Source: Serratia quinivorans
Lineage (GTDB): Bacteria > Pseudomonadota > Gammaproteobacteria > Enterobacterales > Enterobacteriaceae
Length of the DNA stretch: 64,000 bases
Direction of reading: 5' to 3'
Assembly: GCF_946227985.1 (NCBI RefSeq)
Contig: NZ_CAMKGL010000001.1
Span: forward strand, 1,488,001-1,552,000
A program made the translations under genes and the position numbers. Under the pieces are notes generated by a model that made no database searches, was not told where the DNA came from, and saw nothing but the letters and a program-made list of their open reading frames with translations. Shown here in pieces: positions 55,695 to 64,000 of this stretch. How positions within the stretch are numbered: position 1 is the stretch's first letter; each line of letters opens with the position of its first letter.

Positions 55695-56835
55695 GTAACG
55701 ACTCCACAACAGAAGACAAGGCTTTAACCACGCGATCAACATCGGCGTCGGTCATATCAGGGAATAACGGCAAGGTGCACAGACGTGCCGAGTTCCATTC
55801 GGTATTGGGCAAGGAAAGCTGCGGATAGCGATCACGATAAAACTTCTGGGTATGGGCAGCGCGGAAATGCAGGCCAGTACCGATACCCACTTCTTTCAGG
55901 CGTTCCATCAACTGGTCGCGATCGATACCGCAGCGTTCAGCGTCAACGCGCACCATAAACAGATGCCAGGCATGGTCGTGCGGATAATCAGGTAATCCCA
56001 ACGGCAGGAAAGGCGACCCTTCCAGAGCGGTGAGGTAACGCTGCGCCAGCGCCTTGCGGCGAGCATTAAGCTGCGGCAAGCGAGCCAACTGCACTACGGC
56101 GATAGCCGCGTGGATATCGGAAAGATTGTATTTGTAACCAGGCTCGACCACTTCAGCCTGCGGCTTGCGCCCCAATTGTTGGCGGTCAAAAGCATCAACG
56201 GCCAGGCCGTGGAACTTCAGACAGCGCAGGCGATCTGCCAGTTGGTCGTCGTCGGTAGCGATCAGGCCGCCTTCGGCACAGGTCAGGTTTTTAATTGCAT
56301 GGAATGAGAAAATGGCCGTGCCGCGAGCCCCCACCCACTCACCGTTGTAACGGGCGCCCACCGCGTGCGCGGCGTCTTCAATCAGGGGGAGATTGTGGCG
56401 TTTGGCCACCTCACGCAATGCATCCATCTGCAGCGGTGCGCCGGCGTAATGTACCGGGACAATGGCTTTGGTTTTCGTCGTAATGGCAGCTTCAACATCA
56501 CTGGCGCTGACCATCAGCGTATCGCGGTCAACGTCAATCATCACCGGCGTCGCACCGAGCAATTCAATCATGTTGAGGGTAGAAACCCAGGTCTGGGACG
56601 GAGTGATAACTTCGTCACCCGGGCCAATGTTCAACGCCATCAGGGTGATATGCATACCTGCAGTAGCGGAACAGACGGCGATGGCGTGTTTACAGCCGAA
56701 GGTGGCACAGAACTCACTTTCCAACTGCTGATTTTGCGGCCCGGTGGTGATCCAGCCTGAGCGCAATACCTTTTCTACCGCCGCGATCTCTTCATCGCCA
56801 ATCGCCGGGCGTGAGAAAGGTAAAAATTGATCCAT
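55681..56835 (-). CDS. arnB: ArnB, UDP-Ara4O aminotransferase
   Basis: A 384-residue PLP-dependent aminotransferase; the PLP Lys is in [15 protein letters not shown]. It uses glutamate to make UDP-L-Ara4N. First gene of the operon; the start at 56835 gives [16 protein letters not shown]. Confidence 0.95.
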   Translation of the reverse strand: MDQFLPFSRPAIGDEEIAAVEKVLRSGWITTGPQNQQLESEFCATFGCKHAIAVCSATAGMHITLMALNIGPGDEVITPSQTWVSTLNMIELLGATPVMIDVDRDTLMVSASDVEAAITTKTKAIVPVHYAGAPLQMDALREVAKRHNLPLIEDAAHAVGARYNGEWVGARGTAIFSFHAIKNLTCAEGGLIATDDDQLADRLRCLKFHGLAVDAFDRQQLGRKPQAEVVEPGYKYNLSDIHAAIAVVQLARLPQLNARRKALAQRYLTALEGSPFLPLGLPDYPHDHAWHLFMVRVDAERCGIDRDQLMERLKEVGIGTGLHFRAAHTQKFYRDRYPQLSLPNTEWNSARLCTLPLFPDMTDADVDRVVKALSSVVESLRVSR

Positions 56836-56954
56836 AGTTAACCCCAAACGTATCAAACTGCTTTAATGACACTGTAGATCTCTTTTATTTAACGAATATT
56901 AAACGCCAGAGAGAATCGTTCCTGGTGGATTAACTGCCAATGTACGGCCGCAAG

Positions 56955-56971
56955 CTTAACTAAACCTTAAG
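56955..56971. promoter_or_regulatory. PmrA (BasR)-type box upstream of arnB
   Basis: CTTAAC-TAAAC-CTTAAG matches the PmrA repeat pattern (two six-base half-sites five bases apart). It lies 120 bases before arnB in a 400-base gap. It implies induction by Fe3+ or, via PhoPQ, low Mg2+ or antimicrobial peptides. The rest of the gap shows no gene. Confidence 0.6.
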
Positions 56972-57235
56972 ATGCGATTTATTATCAGTTAACTATCTGA
57001 TCTGCGGGGGCCATCATCATTAAATTAAATTGATTTAAAAATCAATTAGTTATAGTTATATGTAATTATTTAATTATTCTGTTTGAACTTACTCATCGTA
57101 GCACGTCAGCGACGGTTTTCAAGATTGATGAGGTATTTTATGGAACAAAGGGGAAATAAAGCCGGTCGTTACCCGGCTATTTATATCAGGTCCGTTTATT
57201 TTTCGTTTAAGTCGCATTTTCAATGCACTAACGCC

Positions 57236-57991
57236 TTATGCCGTCCTGGTCATAATCCAGCGCTGATCGCCTACCGCCTGCAGGTGAAAATCCACGTCAT
57301 AGATCTGTGAAAGCAGTACCGGCTCCATCACTTCCCGCGTGGTTCCCTGTGCGACAAGACGCCCGGCATGCAGCAACCAGACCCGATCGGCCTGCTGCAA
57401 GGTATGATTAAGGTCGTGCGCGCAAACCAACGCGCTACGTCCACTCTGACAAAACTCACGCAGTAACCGATCCAGCGCTACTTTTTGCGCCACGTCCAGG
57501 CTATTGGTCGGTTCATCCAGTAGCAGCAGTTGGCTATGAGGATTGACCGTCGGCCAAACCTGTAACAATACCGCGGCCAACCGCACCCGCTGCCATTCAC
57601 CGCCGGACAACTGAGTCAGCATGCGCGGCAGCTTGTCCATCAGTTTTAAACGCTGGCACAGATAAACAATGGTGCTCTCCAGCGCCTGCTCCGTGCTACC
57701 TGCAGGCCGGTGCAGTTCCAGATACTGAAATACCGGCATCAGCGCCACTGGCGGCTGTTGCTGGCTTAAGTAGGCGCGACGCAGGGCCAATTCATTGCCC
57801 TGATAACACGCCAGCGGCTGGTCTGCCAGCCGGATCTCGCCCGTGCCGGGCAGTATGCCCGCCAGGCAAGCCAGCAGTGTACTTTTGCCGGCACCGTTCG
57901 GACCAATAAGGTGAAACTGCAACCCAGCATCGACCTGTGCTGTAAATGGGGCCAGACGCCCTTCTACCCCAACCTGACTGAGTTGCAGCAT
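57236..57991 (-). CDS. btuD: BtuD, vitamin B12 ABC ATPase
   Basis: A 251-residue ABC ATPase: Walker [10 protein letters not shown], signature LSGGEWQRVRLA, Walker B LLLLDEPTNSLD and a late His (CAHDLN). Works with BtuC to import cobalamin. As in E. coli it follows btuE. Confidence 0.94.
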   Translation of the reverse strand: MLQLSQVGVEGRLAPFTAQVDAGLQFHLIGPNGAGKSTLLACLAGILPGTGEIRLADQPLACYQGNELALRRAYLSQQQPPVALMPVFQYLELHRPAGSTEQALESTIVYLCQRLKLMDKLPRMLTQLSGGEWQRVRLAAVLLQVWPTVNPHSQLLLLDEPTNSLDVAQKVALDRLLREFCQSGRSALVCAHDLNHTLQQADRVWLLHAGRLVAQGTTREVMEPVLLSQIYDVDFHLQAVGDQRWIMTRTA

Positions 57992-58016
57992 TATGAATTA
58001 TCGCTCCTTCTTTATA

Positions 58017-58568
58017 TTACTCGGCCAACGCCTGTTTGACGGCGGCCACCAAAGCAGGATCTTCCGGTGTCATGTCCGGAGAGAAACGTTGGATCACCTT
58101 GCCATCACGTCCGATCAGGAATTTCTCAAAATTCCACAGAATGTCCCCGGTTTGCTTCGGTGCCCGACCTTTACTGCTCATACGTTCCAGGAATTCACTG
58201 CCCTGCGGCGCCACGGCTTGCGGTTCAGCGGCAATCAGTGCCTGGTACAGCGGATGGCGGTTTTCGCTGTTCACTTCAAGCTTGGCGAACATCGGGAACT
58301 CAACCCCAAAGGTGCCACGGCAAAACGCCAGGATCTCTTCGTTGCTGCCAGGCTCCTGCCCGAGGAACTCGTTGGATGGGAAGCCCAATACCTCAAAACC
58401 TTGGTCACGGTAGGTTCCGTATAGGGCTTCCAGCCCGGCATATTGCTTGGTCAGGCCGCATTCCGAAGCCACATTAACCACCAGCAACACGCGGCCTTTA
58501 TATTTGCCCAGCGTGGTGGATTGATTCTCGATAGTGTTCAGCGGAATGTCATAAATCGCTTGAGTCAT
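58017..58568 (-). CDS. btuE: BtuE, thioredoxin/glutathione peroxidase
   Basis: A 183-residue peroxidase with NVASECGLTKQYAGLE (catalytic Cys), FPSNEFLGQEPG and WNFEKFLIG. In E. coli BtuE lies in the btuCED operon but is not needed for B12 uptake. Its paralogue is at 37,966. Confidence 0.93.
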   Translation of the reverse strand: MTQAIYDIPLNTIENQSTTLGKYKGRVLLVVNVASECGLTKQYAGLEALYGTYRDQGFEVLGFPSNEFLGQEPGSNEEILAFCRGTFGVEFPMFAKLEVNSENRHPLYQALIAAEPQAVAPQGSEFLERMSSKGRAPKQTGDILWNFEKFLIGRDGKVIQRFSPDMTPEDPALVAAVKQALAE

Positions 58569-58609
58569 GAAGCTTATCCTCTTGTTTTACTTGCAGGTGA
58601 ACAGAGAAA

Positions 58610-59617
58610 CTACCTTAAGCTTTTTACCCGGGTCAGTAACCAGATAAATAGCGGTGCCCCCAGCGTGGCGGTCACCACGCCGATGGGTAATTCAGCCGAC
58701 AGCAACGTAATACGCGCCACCACATCGGCCGCCAGTAACACACCGGCGCCGGCCAGTGCGCAGCCCGGCAATAAATATCGCTGATTGGTCAGGCCACTGA
58801 GACGCAGCATATGCGGTATGACCAGTCCGACAAAGCCAATCACCCCGGCTAAAGCCACACTGACGCCCACCAGCCAGCCGATGGCGAGCACCAATAGATT
58901 ACGCCACAGATGCAGGGAAAGCCCAAGTTGACGCGCCTGTACTTCGCCCAGCGCCATAAAGTTTAGCGCCTTGCCCTGGCAACACAGCCAAAGCAGCACC
59001 GGTAACAATGCCAGCACCAGCCATTTTTGCCGCCAGTCTACACCGCCAAAACCGCCCATCATCCAGTACATCAGCTGGCGCAGATCCAGGCTGGAACTAA
59101 AATACACCGCCCAGGTCATCACCGCGCTACACACAATGCCCAAGGCAACCCCCACCAGCAGTAAACGCGCATTGGTCAGACGTTTTCGACGGGCAAAGCT
59201 CAGCAGCAAGAAGGTCATGATCAGCGCGCCGGCAATGGCGCTCAGGCTCATAAACGCTACCGGCAGCAGGCCGTTGCCCAGCAGCACCGTGAGCACCAGT
59301 GCCACCCCAGCCCCGTTGGCGACGCCCAGCAAACCCGGCTCAGCCAGTGGATTTTCAAACAGCGACTGCATTACGGCCCCGGCCACCGCCAGGCTGGCCC
59401 CCACCAACATCACTGCCAGCGCACGCGGCAGGCGTAATTGCCAGACAAACAGCTGCGCGGCTTCACCCGACCACTGTGAGGGCCAAAGCCAAACGTCACC
59501 CGCACTGAGGCTGAAAACAAAGGCCACGGCAACACCCAGCGTTAGCAGCAGCAGCTGGCGTTTATCGCGATGGCGTTGTTTGTGCAGCAATAAGGTAAAG
59601 GTCTGGCTGGCTGACAT
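58610..59617 (-). CDS. btuC: BtuC, vitamin B12 ABC permease
   Basis: A 335-residue permease with about ten membrane helices, motifs [20 protein letters not shown] and [17 protein letters not shown] homologue of HemU in this window. Confidence 0.94.
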   Translation of the reverse strand: MSASQTFTLLLHKQRHRDKRQLLLLTLGVAVAFVFSLSAGDVWLWPSQWSGEAAQLFVWQLRLPRALAVMLVGASLAVAGAVMQSLFENPLAEPGLLGVANGAGVALVLTVLLGNGLLPVAFMSLSAIAGALIMTFLLLSFARRKRLTNARLLLVGVALGIVCSAVMTWAVYFSSSLDLRQLMYWMMGGFGGVDWRQKWLVLALLPVLLWLCCQGKALNFMALGEVQARQLGLSLHLWRNLLVLAIGWLVGVSVALAGVIGFVGLVIPHMLRLSGLTNQRYLLPGCALAGAGVLLAADVVARITLLSAELPIGVVTATLGAPLFIWLLTRVKSLR

Positions 59618-59792
59618 AGGCGTGGCGATTCCCTGCGGGCCGCCAAGGCGGCCGAATAATTGACGTCTGGGTCAAATATTAGGGGGTTAGTGCCCGAAGG
59701 GAAAGCATTGCATCAGGAGAATCACAGGAAAACAGCAGCTAATCCTGCCAGTCACCCGTAAGTGATGGCAAAATCAGCCGCCGTTGAATCAA

Positions 59793-60233
59793 TTAGCGAC
59801 GCGGGTCGTTATCGTTTTGCGGGTAAGGTTTGCCATGGCCATTGTCATTACCACGGTCATTGTCACGACCGCCGTTATCATGATGGTTACCATTGTCATG
59901 GTGGTCACCGTCGTTACGATTATCGCGTTCACCGTGGAACGGGTTACCATCCCGATCGGGGCCACGATGATCGTAGCCACGCGGCGGCGAGGATTGCCAG
60001 CGGCCACCATCCCAATACATACCCCGATTGTTGCGTTCCCCCATGCCACGCCCCTGGTGCTCATGCCACCATTGCGGTGGACGCCAGTCATAGCCATCCC
60101 AATAGTAGCCACGACGGTCCTGATCCCCCAGATGCACCGCAACCCCCGGCACGTTGATATCGATAGAGACATCCGCCTGCGCAGCCACCGGCAGCAATAG
60201 CGGTAAACACACCAGCAACAGGATCTTTTTCAT
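59793..60233 (-). CDS. DUF2502 periplasmic protein, Asn/Asp/His-rich
   Basis: A 146-residue exported protein (signal peptide ending AQA) with a short DUF2502-like part (VSIDINVPGVAVHLGDQD, YYWDGYDWRPPQWW) and a low-complexity tail of GDHHDN, NGGRDND-type repeats. The tail might bind metal, as His and Asp are abundant. It is inserted between ihfA and btuC, where E. coli has nothing. Confidence 0.8.
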   Translation of the reverse strand: MKKILLLVCLPLLLPVAAQADVSIDINVPGVAVHLGDQDRRGYYWDGYDWRPPQWWHEHQGRGMGERNNRGMYWDGGRWQSSPPRGYDHRGPDRDGNPFHGERDNRNDGDHHDNGNHHDNGGRDNDRGNDNGHGKPYPQNDNDPRR

Positions 60234-60459
60234 TGTACGCTCCGACTTTATTTTTCTTGCTGAGGGGGTTATATCAGTGTGCTTATTTTACGCCTATCTC
60301 ACCAATGCCTATTTTCGGATCGTTTTCATCTCCCTTACACATTCCATACATTTTATTTTTTGAATAAAACAGCCGCTAACAACATTTAACGAATAGCTGA
60401 CACACCGAATGCCGCACGCTATTTATAATAAGAGCGACACCTACCAGAGAAATAATATT

Positions 60460-60591
60460 ATGATTAAACGCATTGGACTGCTATTGACCGTTGCAGTACT
60501 GAGCACGGCGCTAAGCGCCTGCTGCTTCGGGCCTCACGGTGGTGGCCATCGTGGCGGTGGCGGACCGGGCCACTACTACAATCACTATTAA
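60460..60591 (+). CDS. small Gly/His-rich lipoprotein (43 aa)
   Basis: A signal peptide with lipobox TALSAC and then a short tail of Gly, His and Tyr (GPHGGGHRGGGGPGHYYNHY). The start at 60460 is the one giving a proper signal peptide. Convergent with ihfA; divergent from the DUF2502 gene. Function unknown; metal binding is possible. Confidence 0.68.
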   Translation: MIKRIGLLLTVAVLSTALSACCFGPHGGGHRGGGGPGHYYNHY

Positions 60592-60596
60592 CCTCC

Positions 60597-60620
60597 AGGG
60601 GCTTAGGCCCCTGATTTATT
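60597..60620 (+). terminator. terminator after the small lipoprotein gene
   Basis: CAGGGGC-TTAG-GCCCCTG is a perfect stem followed by ATTTATTT. Confidence 0.72.
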
Positions 60621-60764
60621 TCCACTCCCCATCAGAATATAAAATAAATATAAGAATAATCCGCAAACAATAAATTATTTAAATGTAAAGGGCTGACGTC
60701 AAGTTGATTGGATAGGCGTATTTATTTTCTATAGTCTAAGAATAAACCGAAAATTTCCTCTAAA

Positions 60765-60795
60765 AAGAAAAAGGCCGCAAAAGCGGCCTTTTTTG
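60765..60795. terminator. bidirectional terminator after ihfA
   Basis: GGCCGC-AAAA-GCGGCC has a T run on both sides (TTTTTT plus, TTTTTC minus). It ends the pheST-ihfA transcript. Confidence 0.82.
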
Positions 60796-60807
60796 GTTTC
60801 ACGCAAC

Positions 60808-61104
60808 TTACTCTTTCGGGCTTGCGTTCTCTACCCGACTTTTCAGCTTTTGCCCTGGACGGAAAGTGACCACGCGACGCGCCGTAATCGGAATGTCTTC
60901 GCCGGTCTTCGGGTTACGCCCCGGACGTTGGTTCTTGTCACGCAAATCAAAATTGCCAAAACCTGACAGTTTAACCTGCTCACCGTTTTCCAGAGCACGA
61001 CGAACCTCTTCGAAAAACAGTTCTACCAGGTCTTTGGCATCCCGTTTGCTAAGCCCAAGCTTTTCAAACAGGTGTTCTGACATTTCAGCTTTAGTAAGCG
61101 CCAT
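60808..61104 (-). CDS. ihfA: integration host factor subunit alpha
   Basis: A 98-residue IHF-alpha with [12 protein letters not shown], the loop with the Pro that bends DNA. Also used by lambdoid phages for integration. It starts four bases after pheT ends. Confidence 0.96.
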   Translation of the reverse strand: MALTKAEMSEHLFEKLGLSKRDAKDLVELFFEEVRRALENGEQVKLSGFGNFDLRDKNQRPGRNPKTGEDIPITARRVVTFRPGQKLKSRVENASPKE

Positions 61105-61108
61105 AGGT

Positions 61109-63496
61109 TCAATCCCTCAAGGATGCTTGGAATCGCTGTTTTAGAGCCTCTACACATTTTGCAACGGTAACGGCTATCTCCTCTTCTTCCAGTGTACGAG
61201 CGGTATCCTGCAATACCAGACTGATAGCCAGGCTCTTATAACCCTCTGCCACGCCCTTGCCACGGTACACATCAAACAAGTTTACGCCAACTACCTGATT
61301 TGCGCCAACTTTCTTACACTCTGCCAAAATATCTTCTGCGGGGACATTTTCAGCCACCACAACGGCGATATCACGACGGTTTGCCGGGAAGCGAGAAATC
61401 TCCCGCGCCTGAGGTACGGCGCGGCTTGCGACCTTGTCCCACTCCAGTTCAAACACCACTGTGCGGCCGTTAAGATCCAGTTTACGTTCAAGTTCCGGAT
61501 GAACTACACCGATGAAACCTACACGTTCACCCTGGAAATAAATCGCTGCGCTTTGCCCTGGATGCAAGGCCGGATTAGCCTCTGCCTTGAACTGAATTTC
61601 GGATAATTTACCGGTCAGCTCCAGGACAGACTCCAGATCCCCTTTTAAATCATAGAAGTCGACTGGCTTACGCGCCAGATCCCAATGCTCTTCATGCGTA
61701 TGGCCCGCAATCACCCCTGCCAGCATGACATCCTGACGGATACCCAGATTTGCCGCAGTATCAGGGACAAAGCGCAGGCCACTTTCAAACAGGCGCAGGC
61801 GCGTCTGCTGGCGATTCTGGTTATAAACCACCGCAGACAACAAGCCGGTCCACAGCGACAAACGCATGGCGGACATTTCTACCGAGATTGGGCTTGGCAG
61901 GATCAGCACTTCTTCGCCCGGGTGCAACAAGGCCTGCACTTTAGGATCAACGAAGCTGTAGGTGATTGCTTCCTGATAACCGTGATCGACCAGCATGGTC
62001 TTCACGCGTTTCAGCGTCAGATCTGCTTCGCGATGCTTGGTCATGATCAGGTCAGCGCGCACCGGTACATCAGGAATGTTGTTGTAGCCGTAAACGCGCG
62101 CCACTTCTTCCACCAGGTCTTCTTCGATTTCCATATCGAAACGCCAGCTCGGCGCAACTGCCAGCCAGTTATCGCCCTGCTCGGTCACCTGGCAACCCAG
62201 ACGACGCAAAATGTCACTGACCTGCTCGCTTGGCACCACATGGCCAATCAGGCGATCCAGTTTTTCACGACGTAAGCTAATGGTAGCGCGCTTCGGCAAC
62301 TCACTTTCGGTGGTTACATCGATAACCGGACCGGCCTGGCCGCCGCAGATATCAATCAGGAGGCGAGTCGCACGCTCCATCGCTTTGTACTGCAGCGCCG
62401 GATCAACACCGCGCTCGTAACGATGAGAAGCATCAGTGTGCAGACCCTGACGACGTGCGCGGCCGGTTATGGCCAGCGGGTTGAAGAATGCACATTCCAG
62501 CAGTACGTCCTGGGTGGATTCATTTACCCCTGAGTGTTCACCACCGAAGATGCCGCCCATCGCCAGGGCTTTCTGGTGATCGGCAATCACTAAGGTATCG
62601 GTATTCAATTTGGCTTCGGTACCGTCCAGCAACGTCAGAGGCTCTCCAACGTTGGCCATACGCACCACAATACCGCCTTCGATGCGGCTCAGGTCGAAGG
62701 CATGCATTGGCTGCCCCAGTTCCAACAGCACGTAGTTGGTGACGTCTACCACCGCATCTATAGAACGAATGCCGCAGCGACGCAGCTTCTCGCGCATCCA
62801 CAACGGGCTGGCAGCCTTGACGTCGATACCTTTCACTACGCGGCCAAGGTAACGCGGGCATGCCTGTGGCGCCTCTACGCGGATCGGCAGCGTATCGTTA
62901 ATGGTGGCAGCAACCGGGCTCATGTCCGGTTCAGTCAGGGCAACCTGGTTCAATACACCAACATCGCGCGCCACGCCAATAATACCCAGGCAGTCGGCGC
63001 GGTTCGGCGTTACACTGATTTCGATCGCGTTGTCATCCAGCTTCAGATATTCACGGATATCGGTGCCAATCGGCGCGTCTTCCGGTAACTCAATGATACC
63101 GTCGTGATCGTCAGTAATACCCAGCTCGGAGAACGAGCAAAGCATCCCTTCCGATGGTTCACCGCGCAGTTTGGCGGCTTTGATTTTGAAATCGCCTGGC
63201 AACACCGCGCCCACAGTAGCAACCGCGACCTTCAGGCCTGTGCGGCAGTTTGGTGCACCACAGACGATATCCAGTAAGCGATCGCCGCCCACGTTGATTT
63301 TGGTCACGCGCAGTTTGTCGGCGTTCGGATGCTGACCGCACTCAACGACATGGCCCACGACGACGCCATTAAAGGCACCAGCTACTGGTTCCACACCGTC
63401 CACTTCCAGGCCGGCCATGGTGATTTGATCGGATAATGCTTCGCTGCTGATGGCCGGGTTTACCCACTCGCGCAACCAGAGTTCACTGAATTTCAT
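61109..63496 (-). CDS. pheT: phenylalanyl-tRNA synthetase beta subunit
   Basis: A 795-residue PheT, full length: N-terminal tRNA-binding EMAP-like domain ([19 protein letters not shown]), B3/B4 editing domain, B5 domain and the C-terminal anticodon-binding domain. Forms an alpha2-beta2 enzyme with PheS. Confidence 0.96.
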   Translation of the reverse strand: MKFSELWLREWVNPAISSEALSDQITMAGLEVDGVEPVAGAFNGVVVGHVVECGQHPNADKLRVTKINVGGDRLLDIVCGAPNCRTGLKVAVATVGAVLPGDFKIKAAKLRGEPSEGMLCSFSELGITDDHDGIIELPEDAPIGTDIREYLKLDDNAIEISVTPNRADCLGIIGVARDVGVLNQVALTEPDMSPVAATINDTLPIRVEAPQACPRYLGRVVKGIDVKAASPLWMREKLRRCGIRSIDAVVDVTNYVLLELGQPMHAFDLSRIEGGIVVRMANVGEPLTLLDGTEAKLNTDTLVIADHQKALAMGGIFGGEHSGVNESTQDVLLECAFFNPLAITGRARRQGLHTDASHRYERGVDPALQYKAMERATRLLIDICGGQAGPVIDVTTESELPKRATISLRREKLDRLIGHVVPSEQVSDILRRLGCQVTEQGDNWLAVAPSWRFDMEIEEDLVEEVARVYGYNNIPDVPVRADLIMTKHREADLTLKRVKTMLVDHGYQEAITYSFVDPKVQALLHPGEEVLILPSPISVEMSAMRLSLWTGLLSAVVYNQNRQQTRLRLFESGLRFVPDTAANLGIRQDVMLAGVIAGHTHEEHWDLARKPVDFYDLKGDLESVLELTGKLSEIQFKAEANPALHPGQSAAIYFQGERVGFIGVVHPELERKLDLNGRTVVFELEWDKVASRAVPQAREISRFPANRRDIAVVVAENVPAEDILAECKKVGANQVVGVNLFDVYRGKGVAEGYKSLAISLVLQDTARTLEEEEIAVTVAKCVEALKQRFQASLRD

Positions 63497-63510
63497 GTAA
63501 TATTCCCGCC

Positions 63511-64000
<490 letters not shown>

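Noticed and set aside
57236-59617. Cobalamin riboswitch before the btu genes
   Set aside because: No B12-box-like sequence seen upstream of btuC; in E. coli the riboswitch is at btuB.
59762-60200. Overlapping plus-strand and minus-strand frames over the DUF2502 gene
   Set aside because: They arise from its low-complexity repeats; only the frame at 59793-60233 has a signal peptide and family pattern.

Overview
The window looks like a Serratia-type enterobacterial chromosome carrying the int-proximal half of a lambda-like prophage. The host genes run in an order matching the E. coli ydiK–rprA / ppsA–ppsR–aroH–hemP–selO–ydiV–nlpC–btuD–btuE–btuC–ihfA–pheT–pheS neighbourhood, with additions seen in Serratia and Yersinia (a hemPRSTUV haem-uptake cluster and the arnBCADTEF lipid A modification operon). 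The genus is inferred from gene content and order; no rRNA or typing marker is present.

Region 1, about 1-31,060: lambdoid prophage, truncated by the left window edge. Reading from its right end leftwards: integrase and excisionase, a DNA-repair/SOS block (SRAP protein, umuC, umuD under a LexA box), accessory genes, a RecT + YqaJ exonuclease recombination pair, a KTSC gene, an N-type antiterminator with a boxA, pL and two operators, the repressor (both catalytic residues of its S24 domain replaced), three more operators, Cro, O (with a DnaT domain and internal iterons), P, an RdgC–FtsK-gamma fusion, two DNA methyltransferases, DUF1367/DUF1364, a VRR-NUC nuclease, Q, then a clear late promoter followed by two tandem terminators and a pinholin / SAR-endolysin / Rz-Rz1 lysis cassette. 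Morphogenesis genes lie beyond the left edge.

The most unusual item is at 3258-4900. Inserted against the direction of the flanking genes is a membrane protein (DUF6338-like) followed by seven consecutive tiny genes (38-45 codons). Each has its own ribosome-binding site and encodes a variable N-terminus joined to a conserved proline-rich tail (G-x-N-P-x-P-P, then a run of about six prolines and lysines). The repeats differ mostly at synonymous positions, so the peptide sequence itself seems to be under selection. The module has its own terminator, like a moron. I know of no described system of this form.

Region 2, 31,316-38,451: ydiK, the RcsB-activated small RNA RprA with its RcsB box, ppsA divergent from its regulator ppsR, aroH and a glutathione peroxidase. 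Region 3, 38,558-44,731: a Fur-controlled haem uptake operon hemPRSTUV. Region 4, 44,738-49,259: selO, a YdiV-like EAL protein that keeps most catalytic residues, lplA and nlpC. Region 5, 49,433-56,971: arnBCADTEF, with overlapping or near-abutting genes behind a PmrA-type box. Region 6, 57,236-64,000: btuD, btuE, btuC, a DUF2502 periplasmic protein, a small Gly/His-rich lipoprotein, ihfA, pheT and the 3' part of pheS.
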